A stretch of DNA of 64,000 nt, taken from positions 4,972,001 to 5,036,000 of the forward strand of contig NZ_WSRO01000002.1 in NCBI RefSeq assembly GCF_009769735.1, written 5' to 3'. A program made the translations under genes and the position numbers. Within the stretch, counting starts at the first letter, position 1. Each line of letters starts with the position of its first letter. Shown piece by piece: positions 51,975 to 60,246 of the stretch. The notes below the pieces were generated by a model. That model did no database searches. It worked only from the letters and a program-made list of their open reading frames with translations, and was not told the DNA's origin. The stretch comes from Streptomyces sp. BA2. Its GTDB lineage: Bacteria; Actinomycetota; Actinomycetes; Streptomycetales; Streptomycetaceae.

Positions 51975-53006
51975 ATGCCCATCGCAACCCCCGAGGTCTA
52001 CGCCGAGATGCTGGACCGGGCGAAGGCAGGCAAGTTCGCCTACCCGGCCATCAACGTGACCTCCTCGCAGACGCTGCACGCCGCACTGCGCGGTTTCGCG
52101 GAGGCCGAGAGCGACGGCATCATCCAGATCTCCACCGGTGGTGCGGAGTTCCTGGGCGGCCAGCACAACAAGGACATGGTGACGGGCGCCGTGGCCCTCG
52201 CCGAGTTCGCGCACATCGTCGCCGCGAAGTACGACATCACCGTCGCGCTGCACACCGACCACTGCCCCAAGGACAAGCTGGACACCTACGTCCGTCCGCT
52301 GCTCGACGTCTCCGCCGAGCGCGTCAAGGCCGGTCGTAACCCGCTCTTCCAGTCGCACATGTGGGACGGCTCCGCCGAGACCCTCGCCGACAACCTGGCC
52401 ATCGGCCAGGAGCTGCTCGCGAAGGCCGCCGCCGCGAAGATCATCCTTGAGGTGGAGATCACCCCGACCGGCGGTGAGGAAGACGGCGTCACGCACGAGA
52501 TCAACGACGAGCTGTACACGACCGTCGACGACGCGCTGCGTACGGCTGAGGCGCTCGGTCTCGGCGAGAAGGGCCGCTACCTGCTCGCCGCGTCCTTCGG
52601 CAACGTCCACGGCGTCTACAAGCCGGGCAACGTCGTCCTGCGCCCGGAGCTCCTCAAGGACCTCCAGGAGGGCGTCGCCGCCAAGCACGGCAAGGCCGCG
52701 GGCTCGCAGCCGTTCGACTTCGTCTTCCACGGCGGCTCCGGCTCGACCGCCGAGGAGATCGCGACCGCCCTGGAGAACGGCGTCGTGAAGATGAACCTCG
52801 ACACGGACACGCAGTACGCCTTCACGCGTCCCGTCGCGGACCACATGTTCAAGAACTACGACGGCGTCCTGAAGGTCGACGGCGAGGTCGGCTCGAAGAA
52901 GACGTACGACCCCCGCACCTGGGGCAAGGCCGCCGAGGCCGGCATGGCCAAGCGCGTCACCGAGGCCTGCGCGAACCTGCGCTCCTCGGGCACGAAGCTG
53001 AAGTAG
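51975..53006 (+). CDS. fba: Class II fructose-bisphosphate aldolase
   Basis: 343 residues. A zinc-dependent aldolase of glycolysis and gluconeogenesis. Motifs are FAYPAINVTSSQTLHAALRG, VALHTDHCPKDKLDTYVRPL (catalytic Asp and zinc His), ILEVEITPTGGEEDGVTHEI, SFGNVHGVYKPGNV (zinc His) and FVFHGGSGSTAEEI (phosphate loop). ATG 51975 follows a CAAGGAGCGGAC ribosome site. The length and loop layout match the type IIA actinobacterial enzyme. A terminator follows. Confidence 0.97.
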   Translation: MPIATPEVYAEMLDRAKAGKFAYPAINVTSSQTLHAALRGFAEAESDGIIQISTGGAEFLGGQHNKDMVTGAVALAEFAHIVAAKYDITVALHTDHCPKDKLDTYVRPLLDVSAERVKAGRNPLFQSHMWDGSAETLADNLAIGQELLAKAAAAKIILEVEITPTGGEEDGVTHEINDELYTTVDDALRTAEALGLGEKGRYLLAASFGNVHGVYKPGNVVLRPELLKDLQEGVAAKHGKAAGSQPFDFVFHGGSGSTAEEIATALENGVVKMNLDTDTQYAFTRPVADHMFKNYDGVLKVDGEVGSKKTYDPRTWGKAAEAGMAKRVTEACANLRSSGTKLK

Positions 53007-53024
53007 TCACCACGGCGTCCCTGC

Positions 53025-53056
53025 GGGCCCGGCACCCTTCCCTGGGTGCCGGGCCC
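53025..53056 (+). terminator. Terminator after fba
   Basis: A 13-bp stem GGGCCCGGCACCC/GGGTGCCGGGCCC with a six-base loop lies 19 bases after the fba stop. Confidence 0.8.
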
Positions 53057-53083
53057 GTACGCGTATGGAGCAGACTGGAACCC

Positions 53084-53497
53084 ATGGCCATTCACAAGGA
53101 TCTGCTCGGGGGACCGCCCCCGACCCACCTGCCCGACGACCCGGAGCCGCGCGAGCTCCTCGCGAACGGCGCGGCGCCCGCCGACGTCGCCGCGAAGTAC
53201 CCGACCTCCTCGCTCGCCTGGGCGCAGCTCGCCGACGAGGCGTTCGAGCGGGGCAGCGTCGTCGAGTCGTACGCGTACGCCCGTACCGGCTACCACCGCG
53301 GCCTCGACTCGCTGCGCCGCAGCGGCTGGAAGGGCCACGGCCCCGTGCCGTGGGAGCACGAGCCGAACCGCGGCTTCCTGCGGGCCCTGCACGGCCTCGC
53401 GCGCGCCGCGCAGTCGATCGGTGAGCAGGAGGAGTACGAGCGCTGCGCCGGCTTCCTGCGGGACTCCTCCGAGACGGCTGCCCAGACCCTGGGCTAG
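53084..53497 (+). CDS. DUF3151-family protein
   Basis: 137 residues: HKDLLGGPPPTHLPDDPEPR, AAKYPTSSLAWAQLADEAFE, YAYARTGYHRGLDSLRRSGW, PVPWEHEPNRGFLRALHGLA. The family is restricted to actinobacteria and sits next to fba in many of them, including mycobacteria. Its helical repeat-like sequence (TPR-like) suggests protein binding. The function is unknown; the link with aldolase is neighbourhood evidence only. Confidence 0.87.
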   Translation: MAIHKDLLGGPPPTHLPDDPEPRELLANGAAPADVAAKYPTSSLAWAQLADEAFERGSVVESYAYARTGYHRGLDSLRRSGWKGHGPVPWEHEPNRGFLRALHGLARAAQSIGEQEEYERCAGFLRDSSETAAQTLG

Positions 53498-53514
53498 CCC
53501 CCGCATACGTGCCT

Positions 53515-53558
53515 GACCTGCCTGGACGCCGCTGTGACCAGGCAGGTCTTGCCGTTTC
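53515..53558 (+). terminator. Terminator after the DUF3151 gene
   Basis: An 11-bp stem GACCTGCCTGG/CCAGGCAGGTC with a 12-base loop is followed by a T-rich tail (CTTGCCGTTT). It separates DUF3151 from the tryptophan-degradation genes. Confidence 0.8.
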
Positions 53559-53655
53559 GTGGGATGTTGCGGAGGATGCCGGTGGGGACCGGGGCCCCCG
53601 TGTCGGTAACGGCAGGGGCGGACCGCTACCCGGAGTACGTATCAAGGAGATCGCG

Positions 53656-54477
53656 ATGTCCCAAGAGGCGGACACCCCGAACCTCGACTTCGCAGGAACC
53701 ACCCCTTACGAGGACTACGTCCAGGCTGACGTCCTCACGCACCTCCAGCACCTGCGCTCCGACGACCCCGGAGAGATGGTCTTCCTGGTCACCACCCAGG
53801 TGATGGAGCTGTGGTTCACGGTCATCGTGCACGAGTGGGAGACCGCGTCGCACGCCCTGCGCCGCGACGACATCCCGACCGCCGTGGCCGCCCTCAAGCG
53901 CAGCCTCCGCGAGCTGGAGGCGCTGAACGCCTCATGGCGCCCGCTCGCCCAGCTGACCCCCGCGCAGTTCAACTCCTACCGCGGCGCGCTCGGCGAGGGA
54001 TCCGGATTCCAGTCCGCGATGTACCGCCGCATGGAGTTCCTGCTCGGCGACAAGTCCGCGTCCATGCTGGTGCCGCACCGGGGCGCGCCGCGCGTCCACG
54101 CGGAGCTGGAGAAGGCGCTCCAGGAGCCGAGCCTGTACGACGAGGTCCTCGCCCTGCTCGCCCGCCGCGGCCACGCCGTCCCGGCCGCCGTGCTCCAGCG
54201 CGACCTGACGCAGAGGTACGAGCCGTCGCCCGAGGTCGAGAAGGTGTGGACCGACCTCTACGCCGGTGACGAGAGCGATGAACTGGCCCGCCTCGGCGAG
54301 GTGTTGACGGACGTCGCCGAGCTGGTGTGGCGCTGGCGCAACGACCACCTGGTGGCGACCCGGCGCGCGATGGGCTCCAAGACGGGCACGGGCGGCTCGG
54401 CCGGCGTGGCCTGGCTGGAGAAGCGCGCGACGAAGAACGTGTTCCCCGAGCTGTGGACTGCGAGGAGCCATGTCTGA
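53656..54477 (+). CDS. kynA: Tryptophan 2,3-dioxygenase
   Basis: 273 residues from ATG 53656 behind AAGGAGATCGCG. A heme enzyme that opens the indole ring of L-tryptophan to N-formylkynurenine. Family blocks are DFAGTTPYEDYVQADVLTHL, MVFLVTTQVMELWFTVIVHE, PAQFNSYRGALGEGSGFQSA, MYRRMEFLLGDKS and WRWRNDHLVATRRAMGSKTG with the proximal heme histidine, followed by TGGSAGVAWL. It overlaps kynU by eight bases, so both are co-translated. It is the first step of the local tryptophan-to-anthranilate set. Confidence 0.95.
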   Translation: MSQEADTPNLDFAGTTPYEDYVQADVLTHLQHLRSDDPGEMVFLVTTQVMELWFTVIVHEWETASHALRRDDIPTAVAALKRSLRELEALNASWRPLAQLTPAQFNSYRGALGEGSGFQSAMYRRMEFLLGDKSASMLVPHRGAPRVHAELEKALQEPSLYDEVLALLARRGHAVPAAVLQRDLTQRYEPSPEVEKVWTDLYAGDESDELARLGEVLTDVAELVWRWRNDHLVATRRAMGSKTGTGGSAGVAWLEKRATKNVFPELWTARSHV

Positions 54478-55741
54478 GGCTGGTACTGGTTTTGGGCAGG
54501 CGTCCCGCAAGGCGGGACGGGTGGGCAAAACCGACGACGGCGGCGAGCAGGACCTACAGGCGCAAGCGGCAAAGAGGGACGCAGAGGACGAACTCCGGGG
54601 CAAGAGAGGCGAGTTCGTACTGGACGACTCCGTCTACCTGGACGGAAATTCGCTGGGCGCGCTGCCCGCGGTCGTCCAGGCCCGCGTGGCAGACGTCATC
54701 ACCCGCCAGTGGGGACAGCTCCGCATCCGCTCCTGGGAGGAAAGCGGCTGGTGGACCGCCCCCGAGCGCATCGGCGACCGCATAGCCCCCCTCGTGGGGG
54801 CCGCCCCCGGCCAGATAGTGGTCGGCGACTCCACGAGCGTGAACGTCTTCAAGGCCCTGGTCGCCGCCGTACGCATGGCCCGTGACTCGGGCGAGGGGCG
54901 GGACGAGATCGTCGTTGACGCGACGACCTTCCCCACGGACGGGTACATCGCCCAGTCCGTGGCGCGGATGACGGACTGCACTCTGGTGCCGGTCGCCCCG
55001 GGCGAGGTGCGCGACGTCCTCGGCCCACGCACGGCCGTGGTCCTGCTCAACCACGCCGACTACCGCACCGGACGCCTGCACGACCTGCCCGGCCTGACGG
55101 CGGCCGTGCACGACGCGGGCGCGCTGGTGGTCTGGGACCTGTGCCACACCGCGGGCGCACTGCCCGTCGGGCTCGACGCGCACGGCGTGGACCTCGCGGT
55201 CGGGTGCACCTACAAGTACCTGAACGGGGGGCCGGGTTCACCTGCCTACATCTACGTACGGGCGGACCTGCAGCCCCGCTTCGACTCTCCGCTGCCCGGC
55301 TGGAACTCGCACGCGGAGCCCTTCGGGATGCGGCCGGAGTTCGAGGCGGCACAGGGTGCCCTGCGGGGGCGGGTCGGTACGCCCGACATCCTGTCGATGC
55401 TGGCGCTCGACGCGGCGCTCGACGTCTGGGACGGGGTGTCCATCGAGGCCGTACGGGCCAAGTCCCTCGCGCTGACGGACTTCTTCGTCGAGTGCGTGGC
55501 GGCCTACGTCCCCGAGGGGCGGGTCGAGGTGCTCACCCCGGCCGCCCACGAGGAGCGCGGCAGCCAGGTCGCCCTGCGGTGTGAGGATGCGGGTGACGTG
55601 ATGCGGCGCCTCGTCGAGCAGGGTGTGGTCGGCGACTTCCGGGCGCCGGACGTGCTGCGGTTCGGTTTCACGCCGTTGTACGTCGGCTTCGCCGATGTGG
55701 AGCGGGCGGCGGGGGTGCTGGCGCGGACGCTGGGTGAGTAA
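54470..55741 (+). CDS. kynU: Kynureninase
   Basis: 423 residues, starting eight bases inside kynA. A PLP enzyme that cleaves kynurenine to anthranilate and alanine. Motifs are VYLDGNSLGALPAVVQARVA, WWTAPERIGDRIAPLVGAAP, VVGDSTSVNVFKALVAAVRM, VVWDLCHTAGALPVGLDAHG, the PLP lysine in AVGCTYKYLNGGPGSPAYIY, and FGMRPEFEAAQGALRGRVGT. The N-terminal ~35 residues are a variable extension. It is followed by a dispersed repeat and the probable formamidase gene. Confidence 0.95.
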   Translation: MSEAGTGFGQASRKAGRVGKTDDGGEQDLQAQAAKRDAEDELRGKRGEFVLDDSVYLDGNSLGALPAVVQARVADVITRQWGQLRIRSWEESGWWTAPERIGDRIAPLVGAAPGQIVVGDSTSVNVFKALVAAVRMARDSGEGRDEIVVDATTFPTDGYIAQSVARMTDCTLVPVAPGEVRDVLGPRTAVVLLNHADYRTGRLHDLPGLTAAVHDAGALVVWDLCHTAGALPVGLDAHGVDLAVGCTYKYLNGGPGSPAYIYVRADLQPRFDSPLPGWNSHAEPFGMRPEFEAAQGALRGRVGTPDILSMLALDAALDVWDGVSIEAVRAKSLALTDFFVECVAAYVPEGRVEVLTPAAHEERGSQVALRCEDAGDVMRRLVEQGVVGDFRAPDVLRFGFTPLYVGFADVERAAGVLARTLGE

Positions 55742-55743
55742 CC

Positions 55744-55840
55744 CCGCCCCGCCTCTCGGACGCCGGACGGGCTCGGGTTCAGCCCGTCCGGCGTTTGGCG
55801 GCGGAGCCGTTCTCGGGCAGGGGCGGGGTAGGGGAAGATC
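55744..55840. repeat. Dispersed repeat, copy 3 (short)
   Basis: It contains the hairpin CGCCGGACGGGCT/AGCCCGTCCGGCG (55761-55793), then TTT and TTCTCGGGCAGGGGCGGGGT. It shares blocks with the elements at 549-741 and 50100-50435. The hairpin plus TTT makes it a likely terminator of kynA-kynU. Confidence 0.75.
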
Positions 55841-55891
55841 AAACGAGCACCCACCCGCAGCAGCTCCACTCCCCGCAGAGAGGTTGTCGCA

Positions 55892-56785
55892 ATGCCGGAC
55901 GACGCCATGCCGGACGACGCCGCCGCCGTGGCCCGCGATGCCGCCGAGGCCGAGGCCGCCTTGTCGCATCCCGCGGTGACGCCCGACGCCACCGCCGCGT
56001 ACGGCGAGCACCCCGACCAGGTGGTCGACTTCTACGAGCCCCGGACCGCCACGGACACCCCCGCCCCCCTCGTCGTCGCCCTGCACGGCGGCGCCTGGCG
56101 CGCCCCGTACGACCGGCAGCACCTCTCGCCCTTCGCGGGCTTCCTGGCCAGACGGGGCTTCGCGGTGGCCAACGTCGAGTACCGGCGCGGCGGTTCCATC
56201 CCCGCCCAGGGGGAGGGGCCCGTCGCGGGCCGCTGGCCCGAGACCTTCGACGACGTGGCCGCTGCCTTCGACGCGCTGCCCGCGCTCGCGGCGCGGCACC
56301 TGCCGGCGGCCGACCTCCGCCGCACCGTCGTGACCGGCCACTCGGCCGGCGGTCACCTCGCCCTCTGGGCCGCCGCCCGGCATGTGCTGCCCACCGGCTC
56401 ACCCTGGCGCACCGATCGGCCCGCCCCCTTCCGGGGTGTCGTCGCCCTCGCGCCCATCGCCGACTTCCGTGTGGCGCAGGAGCTCGGCGTCTGCTCGGAC
56501 GCGCCCCTGCAACTCCTCGGCGGTGACGCGAAGTTCGAGGAGCGGCTCCCGCACGCGGACCCGGCGGCCCTGCTGCCGACCGGCATCGCCACGACCGTCG
56601 TCCAGGGGCGTACCGACATCGTCGTGCCGCAGGCGGTGGCCGAGGCGTACGCCGACGCGGCGGCGAAGGCGGGCGAAGTGGTCGGCGTGACCCTTCTCGA
56701 AGAGGTCGGGCACTTCCCGCTGATCGACCCGGCGGCGGACGCCTGCGCGGTGGTGGCGGAGGAGATCGCGCAGCTGGCGTTCTGA
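55892..56785 (+). CDS. Alpha/beta hydrolase, probable kynurenine formamidase
   Basis: 297 residues with a GAGAGG ribosome site. HSL-like alpha/beta hydrolase: oxyanion motif PLVVALHGGAWRAPY, nucleophile elbow TVVTGHSAGGHLALW, catalytic Asp in VVQGRTDIVVP and His in LLEEVGHFPLID. The N-terminus has a tandem MPDDAMPDDA. Its place after kynA and kynU, and the need for an N-formylkynurenine hydrolase between them, make it the best candidate for the missing step. S. coelicolor has the same three genes in this order. The function is inferred from context. Confidence 0.78.
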   Translation: MPDDAMPDDAAAVARDAAEAEAALSHPAVTPDATAAYGEHPDQVVDFYEPRTATDTPAPLVVALHGGAWRAPYDRQHLSPFAGFLARRGFAVANVEYRRGGSIPAQGEGPVAGRWPETFDDVAAAFDALPALAARHLPAADLRRTVVTGHSAGGHLALWAAARHVLPTGSPWRTDRPAPFRGVVALAPIADFRVAQELGVCSDAPLQLLGGDAKFEERLPHADPAALLPTGIATTVVQGRTDIVVPQAVAEAYADAAAKAGEVVGVTLLEEVGHFPLIDPAADACAVVAEEIAQLAF

Positions 56786-56796
56786 GGGGCGCGGGC

Positions 56797-58023
56797 TCAC
56801 ACGTCGACGACGAGCTCCCGTAGCCCCCGGATCACGAAGTTCGGCTTCCGTTCGGGCTCGGCGGCGAGCGTGAGAGCGGGCGCCCGGCGGAGCAACGCCC
56901 CCAGTGAGGCGGCCAGTTCGATGCGGGCCAGGGGAGCGCCGATGCAGTAGTGGATGCCCGCGCTGAAGGAGATGTGCGGGTTCTCGGCGCGGGCCAGGTC
57001 CAGTTCGGCGGGGGCGGTGAACACCGCGGGGTCGTGGTTCGCCGAACCGAAGAGGAGGGCGACCTCGCTGCCACGCGGGATCACGGTGCCGTCGACCTCG
57101 ATGTCGTCGAGGACCCACCGCTCGAAGAGCTGGAGCGGGGTGTCGTACCGCATCAACTCCTCGACGGCGGTGGGGATGAGGCGCCCCGGATCCGCGCGCA
57201 GGGCGGCCAGTTGTGAGGGGTTGCGGAAGAGCGCGTACCAGCCGTTGACGGTGGCGTTGACCGTCGCCTCGTGCCCCGCGTTGAGCAGCAGCACGCAGGT
57301 GGAGATCATCTCCTGCTCGCTGAGGGACTCCCCTTCCTCGTACGCGGCGATGAGCCCCGAGATCAGATCGTCGCCCGGCTTCTCGCGGCGCACGGCGATG
57401 AGTTCGCGCAGGTACGCGGAGAATTCGAGCGAGGCCCGCACCGCGCGTCCCGCGGTCCCCTCGGAGGGGCTCAGCTCGTACATTCCGCAGATGTCGGCCG
57501 ACCAGGGCCGCAGCTGGGCCCGGTCGGCCTCCGGGATGCCCAGCATCTGCGCGATGACGGCCACCGGCAGCGGCTCGGCGACGCGGGCGGCGAGGTCACC
57601 GCCCCCGTCAGCCACGAGCTCCCGTACGAGCTGGTCCGCCAACTCCTCGACGTACGGCCGTAGTTGCTCGACGGTCCGCGGCGTGAACGCCTTCGACACC
57701 AGGCGCCGGATGCGGGTGTGCGTGGGTGCCTCAAGGTCGAGCATGCCGTTGTCGTTCAGGACGTGGAACGGCTCGTGCTCGGGCGGCGGGGCCTGCCGCC
57801 CGAACTCCTCGTGCGTGAACCGGTGCAGATAGGTCCGCCCGAGCCGCCGGTCCCGCAACAGCGCGGAGACGTCCGCGTGGTGGGGGACGAGCCACTGATC
57901 GGTGGCTTCGAAGTAGTGGACCCGTCCGGCGTCCCGCAGCTGTGCGTAGGCGGGATAGGGGTCGGCGATGAACTCCGCTGACCAGGGGGCGAAGGCGGCG
58001 AAGGGGGCGTCGGGTGCATCCAT
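56797..58023 (-). CDS. Cytochrome P450
   Basis: 408 residues. Motifs are the I-helix LLLNAGHEATVNATVNG, K-helix VEELMRYDTP (ExxR) and the heme loop ISFSAGIHYCIGAPLARIEL. The first residues (MDAPDAPFAAFAPWS) and the segment FHVLNDNGMLDLEAPTHTRI are typical of the CYP107-like group in Streptomyces. No ferredoxin is adjacent. It is convergent with the alpha/beta hydrolase, 11 bases away, and sits downstream of the two-component system. Confidence 0.91.
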   Translation of the reverse strand: MDAPDAPFAAFAPWSAEFIADPYPAYAQLRDAGRVHYFEATDQWLVPHHADVSALLRDRRLGRTYLHRFTHEEFGRQAPPPEHEPFHVLNDNGMLDLEAPTHTRIRRLVSKAFTPRTVEQLRPYVEELADQLVRELVADGGGDLAARVAEPLPVAVIAQMLGIPEADRAQLRPWSADICGMYELSPSEGTAGRAVRASLEFSAYLRELIAVRREKPGDDLISGLIAAYEEGESLSEQEMISTCVLLLNAGHEATVNATVNGWYALFRNPSQLAALRADPGRLIPTAVEELMRYDTPLQLFERWVLDDIEVDGTVIPRGSEVALLFGSANHDPAVFTAPAELDLARAENPHISFSAGIHYCIGAPLARIELAASLGALLRRAPALTLAAEPERKPNFVIRGLRELVVDV

Positions 58024-58063
58024 GGAGGGACGCTAGTCGCATGGATGCCCGCCCCGGAAGAGG

Positions 58064-58732
58064 TCAGCCCGGCGTGACCAGCCGGGCCTCGTACGCGAAG
58101 ACCGCCGCCTGCGTGCGGTCCCGCAGGCCCAGTTTCACCAGGATGCGGCTCACGTGGGTCTTGATGGTCGACTCGGCGACGACGAGGCGCGAGGCGATCT
58201 CTCCGTTGGACAGGCCCTGGGCGATGAGGACGAGCACCTCTGTCTCGCGCTCGGTGAGCTCGCCGTACTGCTGCGCCTGAACCGTCGCCGAGAGGCGCGG
58301 TGTCTCGCCGAGCTTGGAGAACTCGGTGATGAGGCGGCGCGTGACGGAGGGCGCGAGGAGGGCTTCACCGGCAGCCACCACCCTCACTCCGTCGGCGAGT
58401 TGGCGCGCGGAGGCGTCCTTCAGGAGGAAGCCGGACGCGCCGGCCCGCAGCGCCTGGTAGACGTATTCGTCGAGGTCGAAGGTGGTGAGGACGAGGACCT
58501 TCGACGTCACGTCCGCCGCGACGATCTCGCGGGTCGCCTCGATGCCGTTCAGGACGGGCATACGGATGTCCATCAGGACGACGTCCGGGGTGAGCTCGCG
58601 GACGCGGTCGACCGCCTCGCGGCCGTTGACGGCCTCGCCCACGACCTCGAAGTCCGGCATCGCGTTGAGCAGGACGGAGAAGCCCTCGCGGACCATCATC
58701 TGGTCGTCGGCGATCAGTACGCGGATCGTCAT
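58064..58732 (-). CDS. NarL/LuxR-family response regulator
   Basis: 222 residues. The receiver domain is at 1-~120 with the acidic pair ADD, phosphorylation site DVVLMDIRMPVLNGI, switch threonine VLVLTTFDLDEY and lysine LLKDAS. The LuxR-type DNA-binding domain is at ~155-220 (LTERETEVLVLIAQGLSNGE, IASRLVVAESTIKTHVSRIL). Its ATG overlaps the stop of the histidine kinase gene by four bases (ATGA), so the two are translationally coupled and form a cognate pair. Confidence 0.94.
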   Translation of the reverse strand: MTIRVLIADDQMMVREGFSVLLNAMPDFEVVGEAVNGREAVDRVRELTPDVVLMDIRMPVLNGIEATREIVAADVTSKVLVLTTFDLDEYVYQALRAGASGFLLKDASARQLADGVRVVAAGEALLAPSVTRRLITEFSKLGETPRLSATVQAQQYGELTERETEVLVLIAQGLSNGEIASRLVVAESTIKTHVSRILVKLGLRDRTQAAVFAYEARLVTPG

Positions 58733-60054
58733 TCCTGGCCTCCGGCGGGTTCCGATGCGGATGCGACCGGCAGGAACACGGTGACTTCGTACCCGCCGTC
58801 GGCGGTCTCCTCGGTCGTCATCTCGCCGTCCAGCATCGTGACACGCTCGCGCATGCCGGTGATGCCGTGGCCCGCTCCGGGCGAGGGCTTGACCAGGCCG
58901 GTCGCGGGCCCGTTGACGATGCGCAGCCCAAGGCCTCCCAGCACATAACCGACCTCGACGCGGGCCGTGGCGCCGGGTGCGTGGCGCAGGGTGTTGCTCA
59001 GCGCCTCCTGGACGATGCGGTACGCGGAGAGCTCGACGCCCTGCGGGAGTTCGCGGACGGCTCCGGTGACCACCTTCTCGACGTCGAGGCCGGTCTCACG
59101 GACGTTCGCGATGAGCCGGTCGAGGTCGCCGAGCGTGGGCTGCGGGGCGTCCGGCGCCTCGTAGTCCTCCGCGCGTACGACACCGAGGACGCGGCGCAGC
59201 TCCGTCAGCGCGGCCACGGCGTTCTCGCGGATCGTGACGAACGCCTGCTCCAGCTCGGGCGGCGGGTTCTCGACGCGGTAGGGCGCGGCCTCCGCCTGGA
59301 TGGCGACCACCGACATGTGGTGCGCGACCACGTCGTGCAGCTCGCGCGCGATCGTCGTCCGCTCCTCCAGGAGCGTGCGCCTGTCGCGCTCCATCGCGGT
59401 GACCGTCCGCTGGACGCTGACCTCGCGCTGGGCCTCGCGGCGGATGTGCACGAGGGAGGCGGCGAGGAGGGAGAGCGCGGAGAAGAAGAGCATCTCCGGG
59501 AGATTCGTGGTGTACCCCGGGCTGAGGAAGACCTCGGCGGCGATGCCGTAGAGCGCCGTGCCGACCCACATCCACGCGGCGGTGCGGGGGCGGGTGCGCA
59601 GGGTGATGACCGTCATCACGGTGATGTGCGCGAAGAAGACGCTGGCGGTCCACGGATAGCCGTTCCAGTTGCCGGCGACGGCGCCGGAGAAGGGCGTGCT
59701 CGCGATCAGGACCCACCAGGCGCCGACGGGCCTGAGCAGGGTCATCACGACGGCGGCGGCCGGGATGAGGCCGGTGAGCACGTAGTCGAGGCCACCGGAG
59801 CTCACCGCGTTGGCGAGGACGAAGGTGAAGAAGGCGGCCGCCACGACCGCCGCGTGCGGGGCCCAGCCGGCGTACTGGCGTATGCGGGCGGGGAGGCGCC
59901 GGGTCAGCGGTCCTTCCGTACGCATCGCTTGCAGCGGGCGGTAGGCGAAGGCGTCCCGGAAGAGGTCCTGCCGAAGCCCTCCGAGCGCACCCACGGCCAG
60001 GCGGAACTCCGGGCTGCGGTTGCTGCTGGGGGCGTTCTTGGTCGCGTCAGTCAC
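58729..60054 (-). CDS. Sensor histidine kinase (NarL-type partner)
   Basis: 441 residues from a GTG start. Residues ~55-200 hold about six membrane helices with almost no extracellular domain (AAVVAAAFFTFVLANAVSS, LTGLIPAAAVVMTLLRPVGA, LFFSALSLLAASLVHI), so an intramembrane signal is likely. HisKA_3 box: TIARELHDVVAHHMSVV with the phospho-histidine; N box IVQEALSNTLRHAP; G box GAGHGITGMRERVTML. It pairs with the response regulator and lies next to an ABC exporter that may be its output. Confidence 0.92.
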   Translation of the reverse strand: MTDATKNAPSSNRSPEFRLAVGALGGLRQDLFRDAFAYRPLQAMRTEGPLTRRLPARIRQYAGWAPHAAVVAAAFFTFVLANAVSSGGLDYVLTGLIPAAAVVMTLLRPVGAWWVLIASTPFSGAVAGNWNGYPWTASVFFAHITVMTVITLRTRPRTAAWMWVGTALYGIAAEVFLSPGYTTNLPEMLFFSALSLLAASLVHIRREAQREVSVQRTVTAMERDRRTLLEERTTIARELHDVVAHHMSVVAIQAEAAPYRVENPPPELEQAFVTIRENAVAALTELRRVLGVVRAEDYEAPDAPQPTLGDLDRLIANVRETGLDVEKVVTGAVRELPQGVELSAYRIVQEALSNTLRHAPGATARVEVGYVLGGLGLRIVNGPATGLVKPSPGAGHGITGMRERVTMLDGEMTTEETADGGYEVTVFLPVASASEPAGGQE

Positions 60055-60169
60055 GCTTACGAAGGTACGGGGAGCCTCCGCCGGGGTCGTCCCGCCAGGG
60101 AGGGGTTCTGGGGGATCCGTCGCAGGTACTACGGGCCGGGGTCCTGCCGCAGCTGTGGCGCAGCCTTGG

Positions 60170-60246
60170 CAGGCCCCCGGCCACCAGCGGGGGTCACGTA
60201 ATCAGGTCCCTGCGGCGCAGCCCCGTCAGGCCCCCGGCCACCAGCG
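60170..60246. repeat. 20-bp direct repeat: duplicated end of the ABC permease gene
   Basis: CAGGCCCCCGGCCACCAGCG occurs at 60170-60189 and again at 60227-60246. The second copy is coding (ALVAGGL near the permease C-terminus); the first lies past the stop codon. Similarity continues weakly for about 20 bases beyond the repeat (on the minus strand GGCTGCGCC(G/A)CAG). It looks like a decayed duplication of the last codons. Confidence 0.65.
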
